Assembly (NCBI GenBank): GCA_951640165.1
Contig: OX621247.1
Coordinates: forward strand, 36,616,001 to 36,680,000
Direction of reading: 5' to 3'
DNA from: Pseudoips prasinana
Lineage: Eukaryota; Arthropoda; Insecta; Lepidoptera; Nolidae
Length of the DNA: 64,000 nt
Both the position numbers and the translations under genes were made by a program. Below, one piece after another: positions 45,663 through 55,166 of the stretch. Numbering within the stretch: position 1 is the stretch's first letter; every line of letters starts with the position of its first letter. The notes below the pieces were generated by a model. It saw only the letters and a program-made list of their open reading frames with translations, was not told the origin of the DNA and searched no databases.

Positions 45663-45767
45663 TCAAATTCTAGCTTGTATCCAGGATAAGTAGGAGGTAA
45701 CCCTGGAGAATCCAGCCGGTAGCCCGACTTGGCAGCCACGTGATGACCCGAAAGATGTCACACCAAT
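45663..45767 (-). CDS. Serine protease exon 5: C-terminus
   Basis: 105 nt, acceptor tgttacag. Encodes [20 protein letters not shown] then [14 protein letters not shown] and TGA. Confidence 0.92.
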   Translation of the reverse strand: MGVTSFGSSRGCQVGLPAGFSRVTSYLSWIQARI

Positions 45768-48159
45768 CTGTAACATAATAATTACAGTAAGAGAAATGTT
45801 GCGGTGGTGTAGTGAATGGGAGAGGGCGAATGTACGTACGAGCACATGCTGGTTGCCGCTGGAGATGACGAGGGGGCCACCAGAGTCGCCGCTGCAAGTG
45901 CCGACCCCGCCGGCGCCGCTGGTGCACAGCGTGGACGCGACGACGATGTTGCCAAACGTCTGCTGGCACACCGCATTAGCCAGCACCTGGAGCGACACGT
46001 GCGACTGGAACTGCGACGTCGTGATGCCCGTCACTGTGCACAACACATGTATTAAGCATATCAAAAACATTTTATTTATTTACGAACACTTCGGTATAGT
46101 AGACCTTGAAAACTTCATAATTCAACAGTGTAGTCAATTTTTATTTTACATTATTAAACTGTATAAAACACTTCAAAAATTCATAGAACATTAGTCGCAA
46201 AATCAGAACATTAATGTTTGACCTTCTGGAAGTGAACACAATACCAGAATAAATATTTATTGTTTATGCTCTAGGTTAACGAACCCAACTTACCTGACCA
46301 CCTTAGTGGTTTTATTTCTGAGTTTCTTTCTCCGTGCTTAGTGCTAACGTGCCCTACGTTGTTAAGCTGTCGGGCGACTTGAACAACTCTGATACGAGGG
46401 CAACCATTGCCCGTACGATAGGTAAGTAATTAAAAACGAATGATTTAAGTCTATTAAAATCGTGAGGTGTTACAGGTTTTTTATGAAAAAGAGTTTCATT
46501 GAATGAACAAATAAACTAAATTATCGACTTCATTGTCAAAGTGTTGTAGGCCGAACTCATACGGTCCAAGGTGAGTGCTGACTGTAATTGGTGAGAGAAG
46601 GAGCAGGTTCACATTGATTTAATTCTGAATGCAGCTACTTCGCCGCGGCTTAGCCAGACTTAATTTTAAAAGTAGAGAGGGACTGGCTAGTTTTCTATTA
46701 ATTAACTTTTGTGGGCAACGTGTCTTCAACGTTTCAGTGCAATTAGTTAAAAGTGCGCAAGTCTGGAGTCATAACACTGAGGTGAAGAACAATAATGACC
46801 AGCTAAGCGTAATGCTTTACCTACATGTGATACTGTTTATATTTTCACGGAAGTCTAGCTTTGCATATACTAAAATACACAGACTTTAGTGATTTGAATC
46901 TTGGGAATATAATAAGTGGCAGGCATGGGATCCCGTTTACGAGAATGAGTTTAAGAATAATACATATTCTAAAAATTAATACATAAAAATAATTAATATA
47001 TATTTTATAGAAAACAGAATCTTTACAGCTTAGCGTATGCATAATATGTGTGCCTGATAATAATTGTTTTTGGTGTGTGGATACTTAATATCTATTAATT
47101 TCTTGTGGGTACGGGGTATCTCGTGTGGGTTCATTTTAACAACAAAAAGCTGATAAATTAGACATGATGAAGAATGTCAATCAAATTACTATAATTAGAA
47201 AGGGATAAAGCATGAAAGCTAATATTTACATAATGTTGCATGACTATATTAGATTCGCAGGCCACAGTGTAACTTGGTGAAGGTTAAATGCCCTTCAAGA
47301 CTGTTATTCTATGCTCTATAAAACATAAATGGTGTGCGAAGAAAATGAGCACTTAGTAGAGACTCACCATCACTGGTTCTCCCATAGCCGGCGGCCTGCG
47401 CCCAGGATCCCGCGAAGTTCTGGTTGAGCAAGGCGCCGCTCGGCAGTGCCACACGCTGGATCAGGTCTGAAACAATGTCAATGAGTGAACCCCTCGCCTA
47501 CAACTGCAGAGCGGCATATGTAAGCAGCAGATACTGACTGGTGTAGGCGACGTGGCTAAAGGAGACGATGGCGATGTCGTTGGCGAGGGTGTTGGAGTTG
47601 TAGCCGGCGTGCACTTGCACGCTGTTGGTGTTCACGCGAGTGCCGCCGGAGAACAGGCGCGCCGAGCCGAACACCAGCTGGAACTGGCGCGCCTGGCTGT
47701 TGCTGTCACGCCAGCAGTGCGCCGCCGTCACGGTGCGCGTGTTGCTCAGCATCGACGAGCCGCACACGGAGGTCGCGCCCGTCGTCAGGGTGATCACCAT
47801 GCCCACCTGCTCAGAGAGTAGTCCTGTTATACTACACTGCCTATTCGCAACCTATTTAAAAAAATATACTTGTGTAAAATATCGTTTTCGGAGTCTTCTT
47901 TTTAAAAACTGTCATATAGGGCGTCACACTTCATTTCCTATAACCTTACAGAAACCAATATTCATACTAAGAAAGGATAGGTGCCGACGGCTGCAGCAGA
48001 GCCGCCGACGATCCTGCTGCTGTGGAGGTCGACGGCTCGCTCGGCGCGTTTGATGCGCGCTGCTTCCCTGATGCCCACGGTCTCGTGGTAGCGCGTGTTC
48101 ACGGGCTCCTCGGCCAGCGCCAGGGCCGCCAGGAAAGCCACGCTCAATAAATACTTCAT
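45663..48159 (-). CDS. Secreted chymotrypsin-like serine protease, 5 exons
   Basis: Extracellular digestive-type endopeptidase (S1 family). Exons on the minus strand are 48,159-47,968, 47,806-47,539, 47,466-47,368, 46,033-45,840 and 45,767-45,663, total 858 nt, 285 aa, all with GT/AG and consistent phases. Signal peptide at residues 1-16 ([16 protein letters not shown]), then a propeptide and the activation site R49/I50-V-G-G. Triad: His in TAAHC, Asp in NDIAIV (both exon 2), Ser in [10 protein letters not shown] (exon 4). The residue six before the catalytic Ser (position 189) is Gly, not the Asp of trypsins, so specificity is chymotrypsin/elastase/collagenase-like. Such genes usually occur in clusters expressed in larval midgut. 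The closest named family is lepidopteran chymotrypsin/brachyurin. Confidence 0.93.
45840..46033 (-). CDS. Serine protease exon 4: catalytic Ser
   Basis: 194 nt, acceptor gtgcacag, donor gtacgt. Encodes VCQQTFG and [20 protein letters not shown]. Confidence 0.9.
46034..47367. other. Serine protease intron 3, the largest
   Basis: About 1.3 kb of AT-rich intron between exons 3 and 4. ORFs inside (46,629-46,889, 47,042-46,845) are unrecognised. Confidence 0.6.
47368..47466 (-). CDS. Serine protease exon 3
   Basis: 99 nt, acceptor attgtttcag, donor gtgagt. Encodes [20 protein letters not shown] and then GYGRTSD. Confidence 0.9.
47539..47806 (-). CDS. Serine protease exon 2: His and Asp of the triad
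   Basis: 268 nt, starting GTG after ctgagcag. Contains VCGSSML, TAAHC and NDIAIVSF. Donor gtcagt leaves one base, which joins exon 3 to make an Asn codon. Confidence 0.9.
47968..48159 (-). CDS. Serine protease exon 1: signal peptide, propeptide, RIVGG
   Basis: 192 nt, phase 0. Ends at ...TYPFL before the donor gtatga (minus strand). Confidence 0.9.
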
Positions 48160-48207
48160 TGTAATATACTACGGCTCGCAGTGTGTACCTATATGTGACC
48201 ATAACAC

Positions 48208-48215
48208 CTTATATA
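48208..48215 (-). promoter_or_regulatory. TATA box of the serine protease gene
   Basis: TATATAAG on the minus strand, about 50 bp upstream of the ATG. This predicts a start site near 48,180 and a very short 5' UTR, as is usual for insect trypsin/chymotrypsin genes. Confidence 0.65.
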
Positions 48216-48517
48216 CCAATTTGATATCAAACAATCTAATCTAAACGGTAATTACTGACTAATTCCTGAACGTCCCTCACGGGAAACCCAATGAAGTCCG
48301 TTCGCTCATAGAGGTTGCTGGATGACCTCGCCAAAAGCGCCTTGAGCTACTGATACTAAATTATTATTATCTATTACATAACAATTAATTTGTTTCGAGT
48401 GCAGAGGTGCGCTGGCGAAGGCAATAACACGAGCTCTAAAAGTATATGTAATAGAACTGACACATCCAATACGCTACAGTACTGGTACTGATGTGTCTAT
48501 CTTCATGTCAATCAAAT

Positions 48518-48745
48518 GAAATCCACTGCTGAACAAAAGCCTCCCAAAAAAGTCCACGGTGGAGCTGTCTCCATCATTTAATGGGAAATACCACAATCGC
48601 CTCTCTTAGTAGACGGGCTGGCAAACGCACATATCGGCCACATAGAGCCCGTAATCTGGTGGATATTTTCTTTTGACTACTTCTACGCCCCCCCAGGGGA
48701 TGAAATGGGGTGGTGAAATCTATGGCTGGTCTAATTAAAGTGGCA
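48518..48745. mobile_element. Dispersed repeat, family C copy 2
   Basis: tccactgctgaacaaaagcc ... cgcctctcttagtagacggg ... ctacgccccccaggggatga follows the same order as the copy at 13,285-13,530. Confidence 0.6.
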
Positions 48746-48984
48746 ATCCATCGTATCTGTTCTTCGGACAATTGGTTTCACTTATGAAATTTATTTCCCG
48801 CTATCTCATTGTTTGTAAACAATGAGAATATCGTTGTACATATTATATAGAATCTCATAAGAATCGATTTCTGTCTAGAATGTCCCCCACATTCTATACG
48901 GAAATCGATTTAGACACATCATCAAAGAGGTAAACTTGAAAAGTGCCTCAGAAAGTACGCTACAAGTAATAACGTAATAGTGAT

Positions 48985-49245
48985 AATGTGATCTCCAAAA
49001 TGGGAAATCATAAATTTAATCGTCCGGCGGGTCACGAACCACATCAGTCGGCCATGCTTCTCAAAAACTAAGCCGATGGATAATACCTACATCACCGGAA
49101 GGGTTTAGCAAGGGAATCCTAAATTTGATCTGCCAGTGTGTATCGTTCGTAGCTTAACGCAGAGCGTCTACCCCAGATTCGTAGATGGTGCTGGTTCGAA
49201 GTCCCGCTGGAAGATTAAATTTATGATTTCCCATTTTTGAGATTA
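48985..49245. mobile_element. Head-to-head pair of family B SINEs
   Basis: A minus-strand partial copy (aaatgggaaatcataaattt aatc, cggcgggtcacgaacc) at about 48,990-49,080 faces a plus-strand copy at about 49,125-49,245 (agcttaacgcagagcgtcta, gctggttcgaagtccc, gatttcccatttttgagatt). Confidence 0.7.
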
Positions 49246-49249
49246 GATC

Positions 49250-49728
49250 AACACTTTGTATTTCGAATAATGCTATATAATTCAAATTTAAAGATAAAGT
49301 GCTATTGTGGGGAAGTCATGAACATGCTCTATATTAGTAGTTCAAAATGGTTATTATATCACACAATATGAGTGGTTCTATAAGTTTGAAGCTTTTGTGG
49401 CTTGACAAATCAATCAAGATATTAAAATTATGGTACCTATCGGTTCAGTACGATATACTAACACTATGAACGCTACATACATGTCCCTTACCCTTTCTTC
49501 TTCTTGCTGCACATTATGCGCGTTAATTTGATATTTACATTCTAATTAAAACATCATCTTTCTGTTAAAGGTTGTCTGTTGATATCAAACACAATACATT
49601 TATTTAAGTCATTTTTTTTTAACTCATGAATGTGTATGTTGATCATTACTGTCGTAAATTCAACGTTGGTTCTAACTGATTCAGTTCAAACTGCAGATAT
49701 TAATTATATCTAGGTACCCAATTTTTTT
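49250..49728. other. Intergenic, nothing recognised
   Basis: AT-rich. Confidence 0.35.
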
Positions 49729-49734
49729 TTTATC

Positions 49735-49975
49735 TAGGGACAATGTCACACAGATCATCCTAGCCCCAAACTAAGCAAAGCTTGTACTATGGGTACCAGG
49801 CGACGATATACATACTTATATAGATAGATAAATACTTATATACATAGAAAACATCCATGACTCAGATACAAATATTCGTGCTCATCACACAAATATTTGC
49901 ACTTACCGGGATTCGAACGCAGGACCACCAGCTTCGTAGGCAGGAGCACTACCAACTAGGCTACGGTGACCGTCA
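49735..49975 (-). mobile_element. tRNA-derived SINE, family A, minus strand
   Basis: Reverse complement of the SINE at 20,572-20,836 with few changes. The B box reads as accgggattcgaacgc on the plus strand and the A box as accaactaggctacggtg. Confidence 0.88.
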
Positions 49976-50084
49976 CTTTGTAATTAAATTGTGACAACCA
50001 AATAGCCCTTGTTGATTTTATTATTTTCGGGACTTGATCTTATATTGACAAAATGTATATTGTACTGTATATTGAAAAATATCA

Positions 50085-50400
50085 CAGTCGCAGCTTCGTA
50101 CACGTGCGTGTTCCTTCTGTGCGCTGTTACCGGACTCTATAAAGGAGAGTCGTAATATCGAGAGTGTATCTGTCATTGTCTCTAATAATAATGTCCTCCG
50201 GGACACTTTCTATTCCATCACTCTTATGATACAATGGGACGACTAGCGACACGACCGGAAAGTGCTCAAGTACTAGACTGACGGCTTTACGTGCTCTCCG
50301 GTAGGCATGGGGGTTTAATATCGCCAACTGCCAGACTTTGGACTTTACCACTTTTGGCCCGACCCCGGATTTGAACCCAGGACCTCGTTATCTTCGCTAT
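50085..50400 (-). mobile_element. tRNA-headed SINE, family D, minus strand
   Basis: On the minus strand, a B box (ctgggttcaaatccggggtc) is followed by a body with taaacccccatgcctaccgg, agagcacgtaaagccgtcag and gtgatggaatagaaagtgtc. I recognise this order as a common lepidopteran repeat. The minus ORFs in this interval are not genes. Confidence 0.65.
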
Positions 50401-50432
50401 ATGTATGTAAGACGGGATATTTGGTCGATACT

Positions 50433-50711
50433 TGTTTTTTACGCCGCTGGTCGTGGGTTCGATTCCCACCCAGGACAGATATTTGTGTGCATGAACATGT
50501 CTGTTTGTCCTGAGTCTGGGTGTAATTATCTATATAAGTATGTATTTACAAAATAAAAGTAGTATATCAGTTATCTGGTTTTCAGTTAGTTCTGTCTCTT
50601 GCTGGCTAAAGTCACTCAGCTACGACAACACCGAAAATCTTTTGCATTTTCCCTTTTGATAGCTTTAAACCTACTGTACTTCAGTATAGGGGCGCACAAC
50701 CCTCACATACA

Positions 50712-50745
<34 letters not shown>

Positions 50746-51080
50746 TCACGAATGCTGATATACTTCCTCATCTCACAAAATAAAATAATGTCACAACATG
50801 ATTATTGAAACACAAACTACACTTACCATAACACCTTTATGTCTAGATTTAGGAGAGGCTGGTCATCTGTCATACAGGTTTCCCACCCAGTACCGATACC
50901 AGTCTCACACACAGATCTCACCTTTTTTAAATGTTATGCCTAAATTAGTTACTAAGACATTTTCTTTGTATTTTCCTGTGTGAGAGAGGAAATAAATCTA
51001 TTATTATTGTTATAGTACAAGCTAGTGCTGCTTAGTTTGAGATCAGATGGCCGTGTGTGAATAATGCCTCAGGATATTAT
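50433..51080 (+). mobile_element. SINE family A' copy split by a younger insertion
   Basis: The head and body are at 50,433-50,590 (gtcgtgggttcgattcccac, then atttgtgtgcatgaacatgt). The 3' module (tagtacaagctagtgctgct tagtttgagatcagatggcc) resumes at 51,013-51,078. Comparison with the intact copy at 26,520-26,768 shows these two parts are normally adjacent. Confidence 0.75.
50591..51012 (+). mobile_element. Insertion inside the SINE, ending in an (ATT)n tail
   Basis: About 420 bp with a (CA)n tract at about 50,707-50,744. It ends gaaataaatctattattatt gtta, a retroelement-like 3' end. No recognised coding sequence; identity unknown. Confidence 0.5.
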
Positions 51081-51790
51081 GTGGTTATTAACTCTCAGCT
51101 GTCATGATATAAGTAAGCTCGTCTGGATGCGATTCGGGTTCGACTCGTTCGCTATCATATAAAATCTCATAGTGTGCTAGTCTTAGAACAACACACAGTG
51201 ATTTCATGCTTTACACTACCACCAACATATGCTGTATAGGAAAAGTACTCATTAACAAGGTAATATAATGAACTTGACATACATTAGGCAGTTTAAAATC
51301 CATGTTGTTTTATCAGCTTATAATGATTATTTATCAGCTTATTACATTAACATGTCCAAGTGATCGTTCGCTATACCACCGTCTGCGCATCGTTTAGATA
51401 CTGTATACTATTTGTTATCCAAGTGTTCCTTATCGGTGGACCAGTGAAGGGCATTTCTAACTATTGGGGATACAAAATATATGTAAAAACCTAACACCAT
51501 CAACAGGTTTGATGCTTGACCTGAAATCGAACCTGAAAATGCTTTGAATGCATTTATTTTTACACTAATATCAAAATATCACAAATGTACGAGGTAATGT
51601 CCGCACTAGGCTAATCTGTCTTGCAGCGAGCTTTACAATATTGTCATCCACAGGAACAAATAACGTAACAGCTTTAAATGTTTTGTTTTTATGCTGGATG
51701 ACTTTGCGCTTGTCCACTATCTCACCTGATGGCAAGTGAAGGTGTGGTCTAAGGTGGACCGCGCGTACCCATAAGATGCCTGTTTACTCT
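51081..51790. other. Intergenic; short repeat pieces
   Basis: 51,598-51,640 (gtccgcactaggctaatctg) resembles the SINE end at 7,890. 51,720-51,750 resembles the 12,799-13,015 repeat. No gene. Confidence 0.35.
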
Positions 51791-52459
51791 AGCGTTGAAT
51801 AAACTGTAACTGTCCATCTATAGACATTGTAAAAAATCAAACATATAATATATGGGTTTAATTATAGATGACAAGTTCAATTGGAGCTATCACATAGAAC
51901 GAGTTTGTGATAAACTACGGCAATTTCTAGCAAATATCGCAATACTGCAGAACCGAATCCCGTTCAAAGTGAAGCTTATGCTTTATTATGCATTGGCGGA
52001 ATCGTATATAGAGTATGGACTTACTAGTTATGGCCGTACCTATAGATCTTACCTAAAATAGTCAAAAAATAGTCTCACCCAAAATAAGACAACAATATTA
52101 CAACAACGAAAACAATCTTTTCAAACATTGCAAAGTTCTACCAGTACACACCAAACTTAATTTTTTATTATTAAAAGATCAATTATTTAATGAGTCTTTA
52201 CAAAACTTAATCGAACATCCTGTGCGCACCCGGGCTATTTCTACGCACCGGCTTCGTACGCGGCGCGCCAACGACTCATTAACAGCTTGCCCTCAGATCT
52301 TTGTAGTCATTTAACAATTACAAATATTAAAAGTCAACTAAAGAAATATTTTCTGGTTCCATCGAAAGATGATCTTTATGAAAACATTGAGATATATTTT
52401 GTTAAATTTACCTTTTGCGTACCTACGAGTATATGTATTATTTGTGTATATTACGAGTA
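51790..52459 (+). pseudogene. Old LINE 3' region, left part (host of the R1 insertion)
   Basis: Codons 51,852-52,061 carry GLIIDDKFNWSYHIERVCDK and IPFKVKLMLYYALAESYIEY G, the RT thumb/C-terminal region of a jockey/CR1-type LINE. Broken frames with INSLPSDLCS follow. The sequence is cut at 52,460 by the R1-clade element; the remainder of its 3' end with an A-rich tail lies at 61,313-61,435. Confidence 0.75.
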
Positions 52460-52474
52460 GGTATGTAGTTAGTG
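52460..52474. repeat. Target-site duplication, left copy
   Basis: ggtatgtagttagtg, identical to 61,298-61,312. It marks the insertion of the R1-clade LINE. One more A on the left is ambiguous with the poly(A). Confidence 0.9.
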
Positions 52475-52480
52475 GCCGCC

Positions 52481-53920
52481 ATGTCGGCGGAGATAGCGGA
52501 GCTTCGCCGGGGTGAAGTTGCAAATTTTTCGCCTCTGATGTCTCCATCCCGGCCGTCGGAACCTGCTCCACAATCGCCGCCGACGTTGAGATCGTCTCGG
52601 CCACCAGCACCGGTTGTCTGCGCTCCAGCATTGCCACATCCGGCCTCGGCAACACAGAGGAGCAATTTGAATGCTCCTCCTTCGGTTCGTGTCCGGGAAG
52701 ATCAGGCCTCTCCAGAAGAGAGGTTTGCGGCCATAATGGACCGCAAAATTAGAGAAATGGGGCGCATCTGGGACCAACGTCTGGTCCAGATGCGCCAGGA
52801 GGTCATGGCGGAGATCTTCCCGGGCAGGGCCATTCGCCCGCCGCTCGCTGGGAGCGCAGCACCGCCCCAGTTGCCACCCATCGCGATGGCCGCGACGGGA
52901 GGAAAGCGGGGTGGCCCGCGTCTGAGACAACGGGCTGCCGGTGCGGAGGCTGCTGCGGCTCGAGCTGCAACGGTGCCGGTGCGGTCAGCGCCACCGCCAC
53001 CTGCCGAGGGCACATGGGCCCAGGTGGTGGGCCGAAAGGCTAGAGCCAAAGCTGCCCGATTGAGTCAGCCACCGCCGCCTCCGCCTCCAAAGTGGCCGAT
53101 AGCACTGCCGCGACCTCCACCAACCGCGGCAGTGACTATTAACCTGCCATCGACCTCGGCCACTACCATGGCTGAGGTCATGAAAATGGCAAGGACCAAG
53201 GTCCAATTGAAGGACCTTGGCCTAGAAGCGGGGCTGCGCCCTAAGAGGGCTTTGACCGAGGGTCTCATTTTGAGAATACCCGGTCCAGAGGGATCCGCGA
53301 AGGCGGAGGCCCTCACATCTCGCCTTAAGGAAGCCTTGGCTGAGACGGGTGCAGTGGTGTTGCACCCTGTGGCGATGGGGGAGCTCCGGGTGCTAGACCT
53401 GGACGACTCCACCGACCCCACTGAGGTAGCTGAAACAATAGCCACGACGGGAGGTTGCACTGTCGCCGACGTAAAGGTCGGCGAAATTCGTTATTCCCCG
53501 TCGGGCTTAGGTTCGGTGTGGGTTCGGTGCCCACTAGTGGCCGCCCGCAAATTAGCGGTAGTCGGCCGAGCACTAGTGGGCTGGATGCCGGTCCGGGTGG
53601 TAGCGCTTCCACCCAGAGCTCTTCAATGTTACCGCTGCCTGGAGAGGGGGCATGTCAGGGCTCGGTGCACCGGGTGTGACCGGAGCGCGTCGTGCTTCGT
53701 CTGTGGCCAACAGGGCCACAAGGCGAAGGAATGCACGGCGCGCGCCCCTCACTGCGTGGTGTGTGCCGACCTTGGCAGGCCGTCAAACCATCGCCTGGGC
53801 AGCGGTAGGTGTACGCCACCAAAACGAAAGGGAGCGGGACGTCCTGCCACGTCCGCTCATACATCGTCGCGGTCCAACGAACCGGGTTCTGGCCCCGGTG
53901 GGGTGTCTATGGAGGTCTAA
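52481..53920 (+). CDS. R1-clade LINE ORF1 (nucleic-acid-binding, gag-like), 479 aa
   Basis: Binds element RNA in the retrotransposition particle. It is intact from ATG 52,481 (context gccgccATG; a GTG nine bases upstream is not needed). Pro/Ala-rich N-terminal half with a coiled-coil-like EERFAAIMDRKIREMGRI, a central conserved domain (EALTSRLKEALAETGAVVLH), then a row of zinc knuckles CYRCLERGHVRARC, CFVCGQQGHKAKEC and CVVCADLGRPSNH, as in R1/TRAS/SART ORF1. It ends in UAA. The next open frame, the endonuclease, follows in the same frame. Confidence 0.9.
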   Translation: MSAEIAELRRGEVANFSPLMSPSRPSEPAPQSPPTLRSSRPPAPVVCAPALPHPASATQRSNLNAPPSVRVREDQASPEERFAAIMDRKIREMGRIWDQRLVQMRQEVMAEIFPGRAIRPPLAGSAAPPQLPPIAMAATGGKRGGPRLRQRAAGAEAAAARAATVPVRSAPPPPAEGTWAQVVGRKARAKAARLSQPPPPPPPKWPIALPRPPPTAAVTINLPSTSATTMAEVMKMARTKVQLKDLGLEAGLRPKRALTEGLILRIPGPEGSAKAEALTSRLKEALAETGAVVLHPVAMGELRVLDLDDSTDPTEVAETIATTGGCTVADVKVGEIRYSPSGLGSVWVRCPLVAARKLAVVGRALVGWMPVRVVALPPRALQCYRCLERGHVRARCTGCDRSASCFVCGQQGHKAKECTARAPHCVVCADLGRPSNHRLGSGRCTPPKRKGAGRPATSAHTSSRSNEPGSGPGGVSMEV

Positions 53921-54931
53921 GAATTCTTTCCCCCCCAACTTATTTTGCAGGGCAACTTGAACCACTGCATCGCTGCGCAAGCTCTTCTTGCGCAGACGAT
54001 TGCTGAGCGTTCGGTTGCCCTAGCGATAGTGGCGGAGCCTTACTCCGTTCCCGACCACCCTCGTTGGTTCGGGGCGTATGGGGGCCTCGTCGCCATTTAT
54101 TGGGCAGGGGGGGAATAAGACCCCCATTGCGCACTCCTGGCCAAGGGGCCCGGATTTGTCGTCGTGGAGTGGGGACCAGCAGTCGTGGTGGGCTGCTACA
54201 TCTCCCCGAATTGCGGCGTCGCAAATTTTGAGGCGTACCTGGACGGACTAACGAGCCATATTAGCTCTTACCAGTCCCGTCCGGTACTCGTCCTGGGCGA
54301 TTTTAACGCCCACTCTAGTGTTTGGGGCGATGCCCGGGACGACGTTTGAGGGGAGTCACTGCTGGAATGGGCCGCCGGACTGGACCTCCGTCTTTTAAAT
54401 CGGGGTTCAGTCAGCACCTGTGTGCGGTGGCAGGGGGAGTCGATCGTCGACTTGACGTGGGCGACTCCCTCGGCCATGCACCTGGTCTCGGGGTGGAAAG
54501 TTGCGGAGGAAATTGCCACGCTGTCGGATCACCGACACATACTTTTCAGCGTGGCCTTCCGTCCGCCCCGAGGCGGCCCTGACCGCAGTAGTGTTGTCCC
54601 ACCGCGGCGCTGGTGCCTACGCCGCTTGGACAGCGACATGCTGACGGCTGCCGCCGTCGCCATCGCCTGGGGGGCGAGTGAGGGTGGAGAGAGGATCCCG
54701 TCCGATCCCAATTCGCAAGCGGGCTGGTTCCGTGGCATCATGTCTCGCATCTGCGACACGTCGATGCCCCGGATCCGTCCGGGTGACAGACGAGGCTCGC
54801 AGTATTGGTGGTCGGCCGAAATCGCGCGACTCCGTTCGGAGTATGTTGCAGCGCGTCGCCGACACCAGCGGGCCCGTCGGAGGAGGCGAGCCAATGCCGA
54901 AGAGGCTGCCGGAGCGCACAGGGCGTATCAA
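53921..54931 (+). pseudogene. R1-clade LINE ORF2, endonuclease part
   Basis: APE-like endonuclease for target nicking. Motifs are LQGNLNHCIAAQALL (N-terminal), AIVAEPYSVP (catalytic Glu), VLGDFNAHSSVWG (D-F-N) and TLSDHRHILF (S-D-H). In-frame stops are at 54,116-54,118 (TAA) and 54,347-54,349 (TGA; CGA to TGA would fit CpG decay). It is cut after a codon at 54,929-54,931 by the nested LINE. Confidence 0.88.
54928..54931. repeat. 4-bp target duplication of the nested LINE
   Basis: tcaa here and at 58,822-58,825. Removing 54,932-58,825 restores an uninterrupted R1 ORF2 frame across the junction. The (tcaa)n tail makes the exact left boundary ambiguous by multiples of four. Confidence 0.75.
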
Positions 54932-55166
54932 TCAATCAATCAAATTATTTATTTGCCAGAATATGGTACAAAAGATTTTACATAATAATATTCCGCATAT
55001 CCTGCCACTAATGGCGTGCAAATACATTATTCAGATTTTTTTAATAAAATAAATTGTTTACAATGTCAAATAGATAACATAAATATGTCAATGATGTACA
55101 ATAGAATAATAATAATGATAAAAAAATAATAATAATAAAAATACGTCCATTTGTAATAAAAAAATG

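Noticed and set aside
45796..46194. Plus-strand ORF of 132 aa over the protease exon
   Set aside because: Antisense to the well-supported exon 4 and part of intron 3.
52702..53460. Minus-strand ORFs over R1 ORF1
   Set aside because: Shadows in GC-rich coding DNA; the zinc knuckles fix the plus-strand frame.
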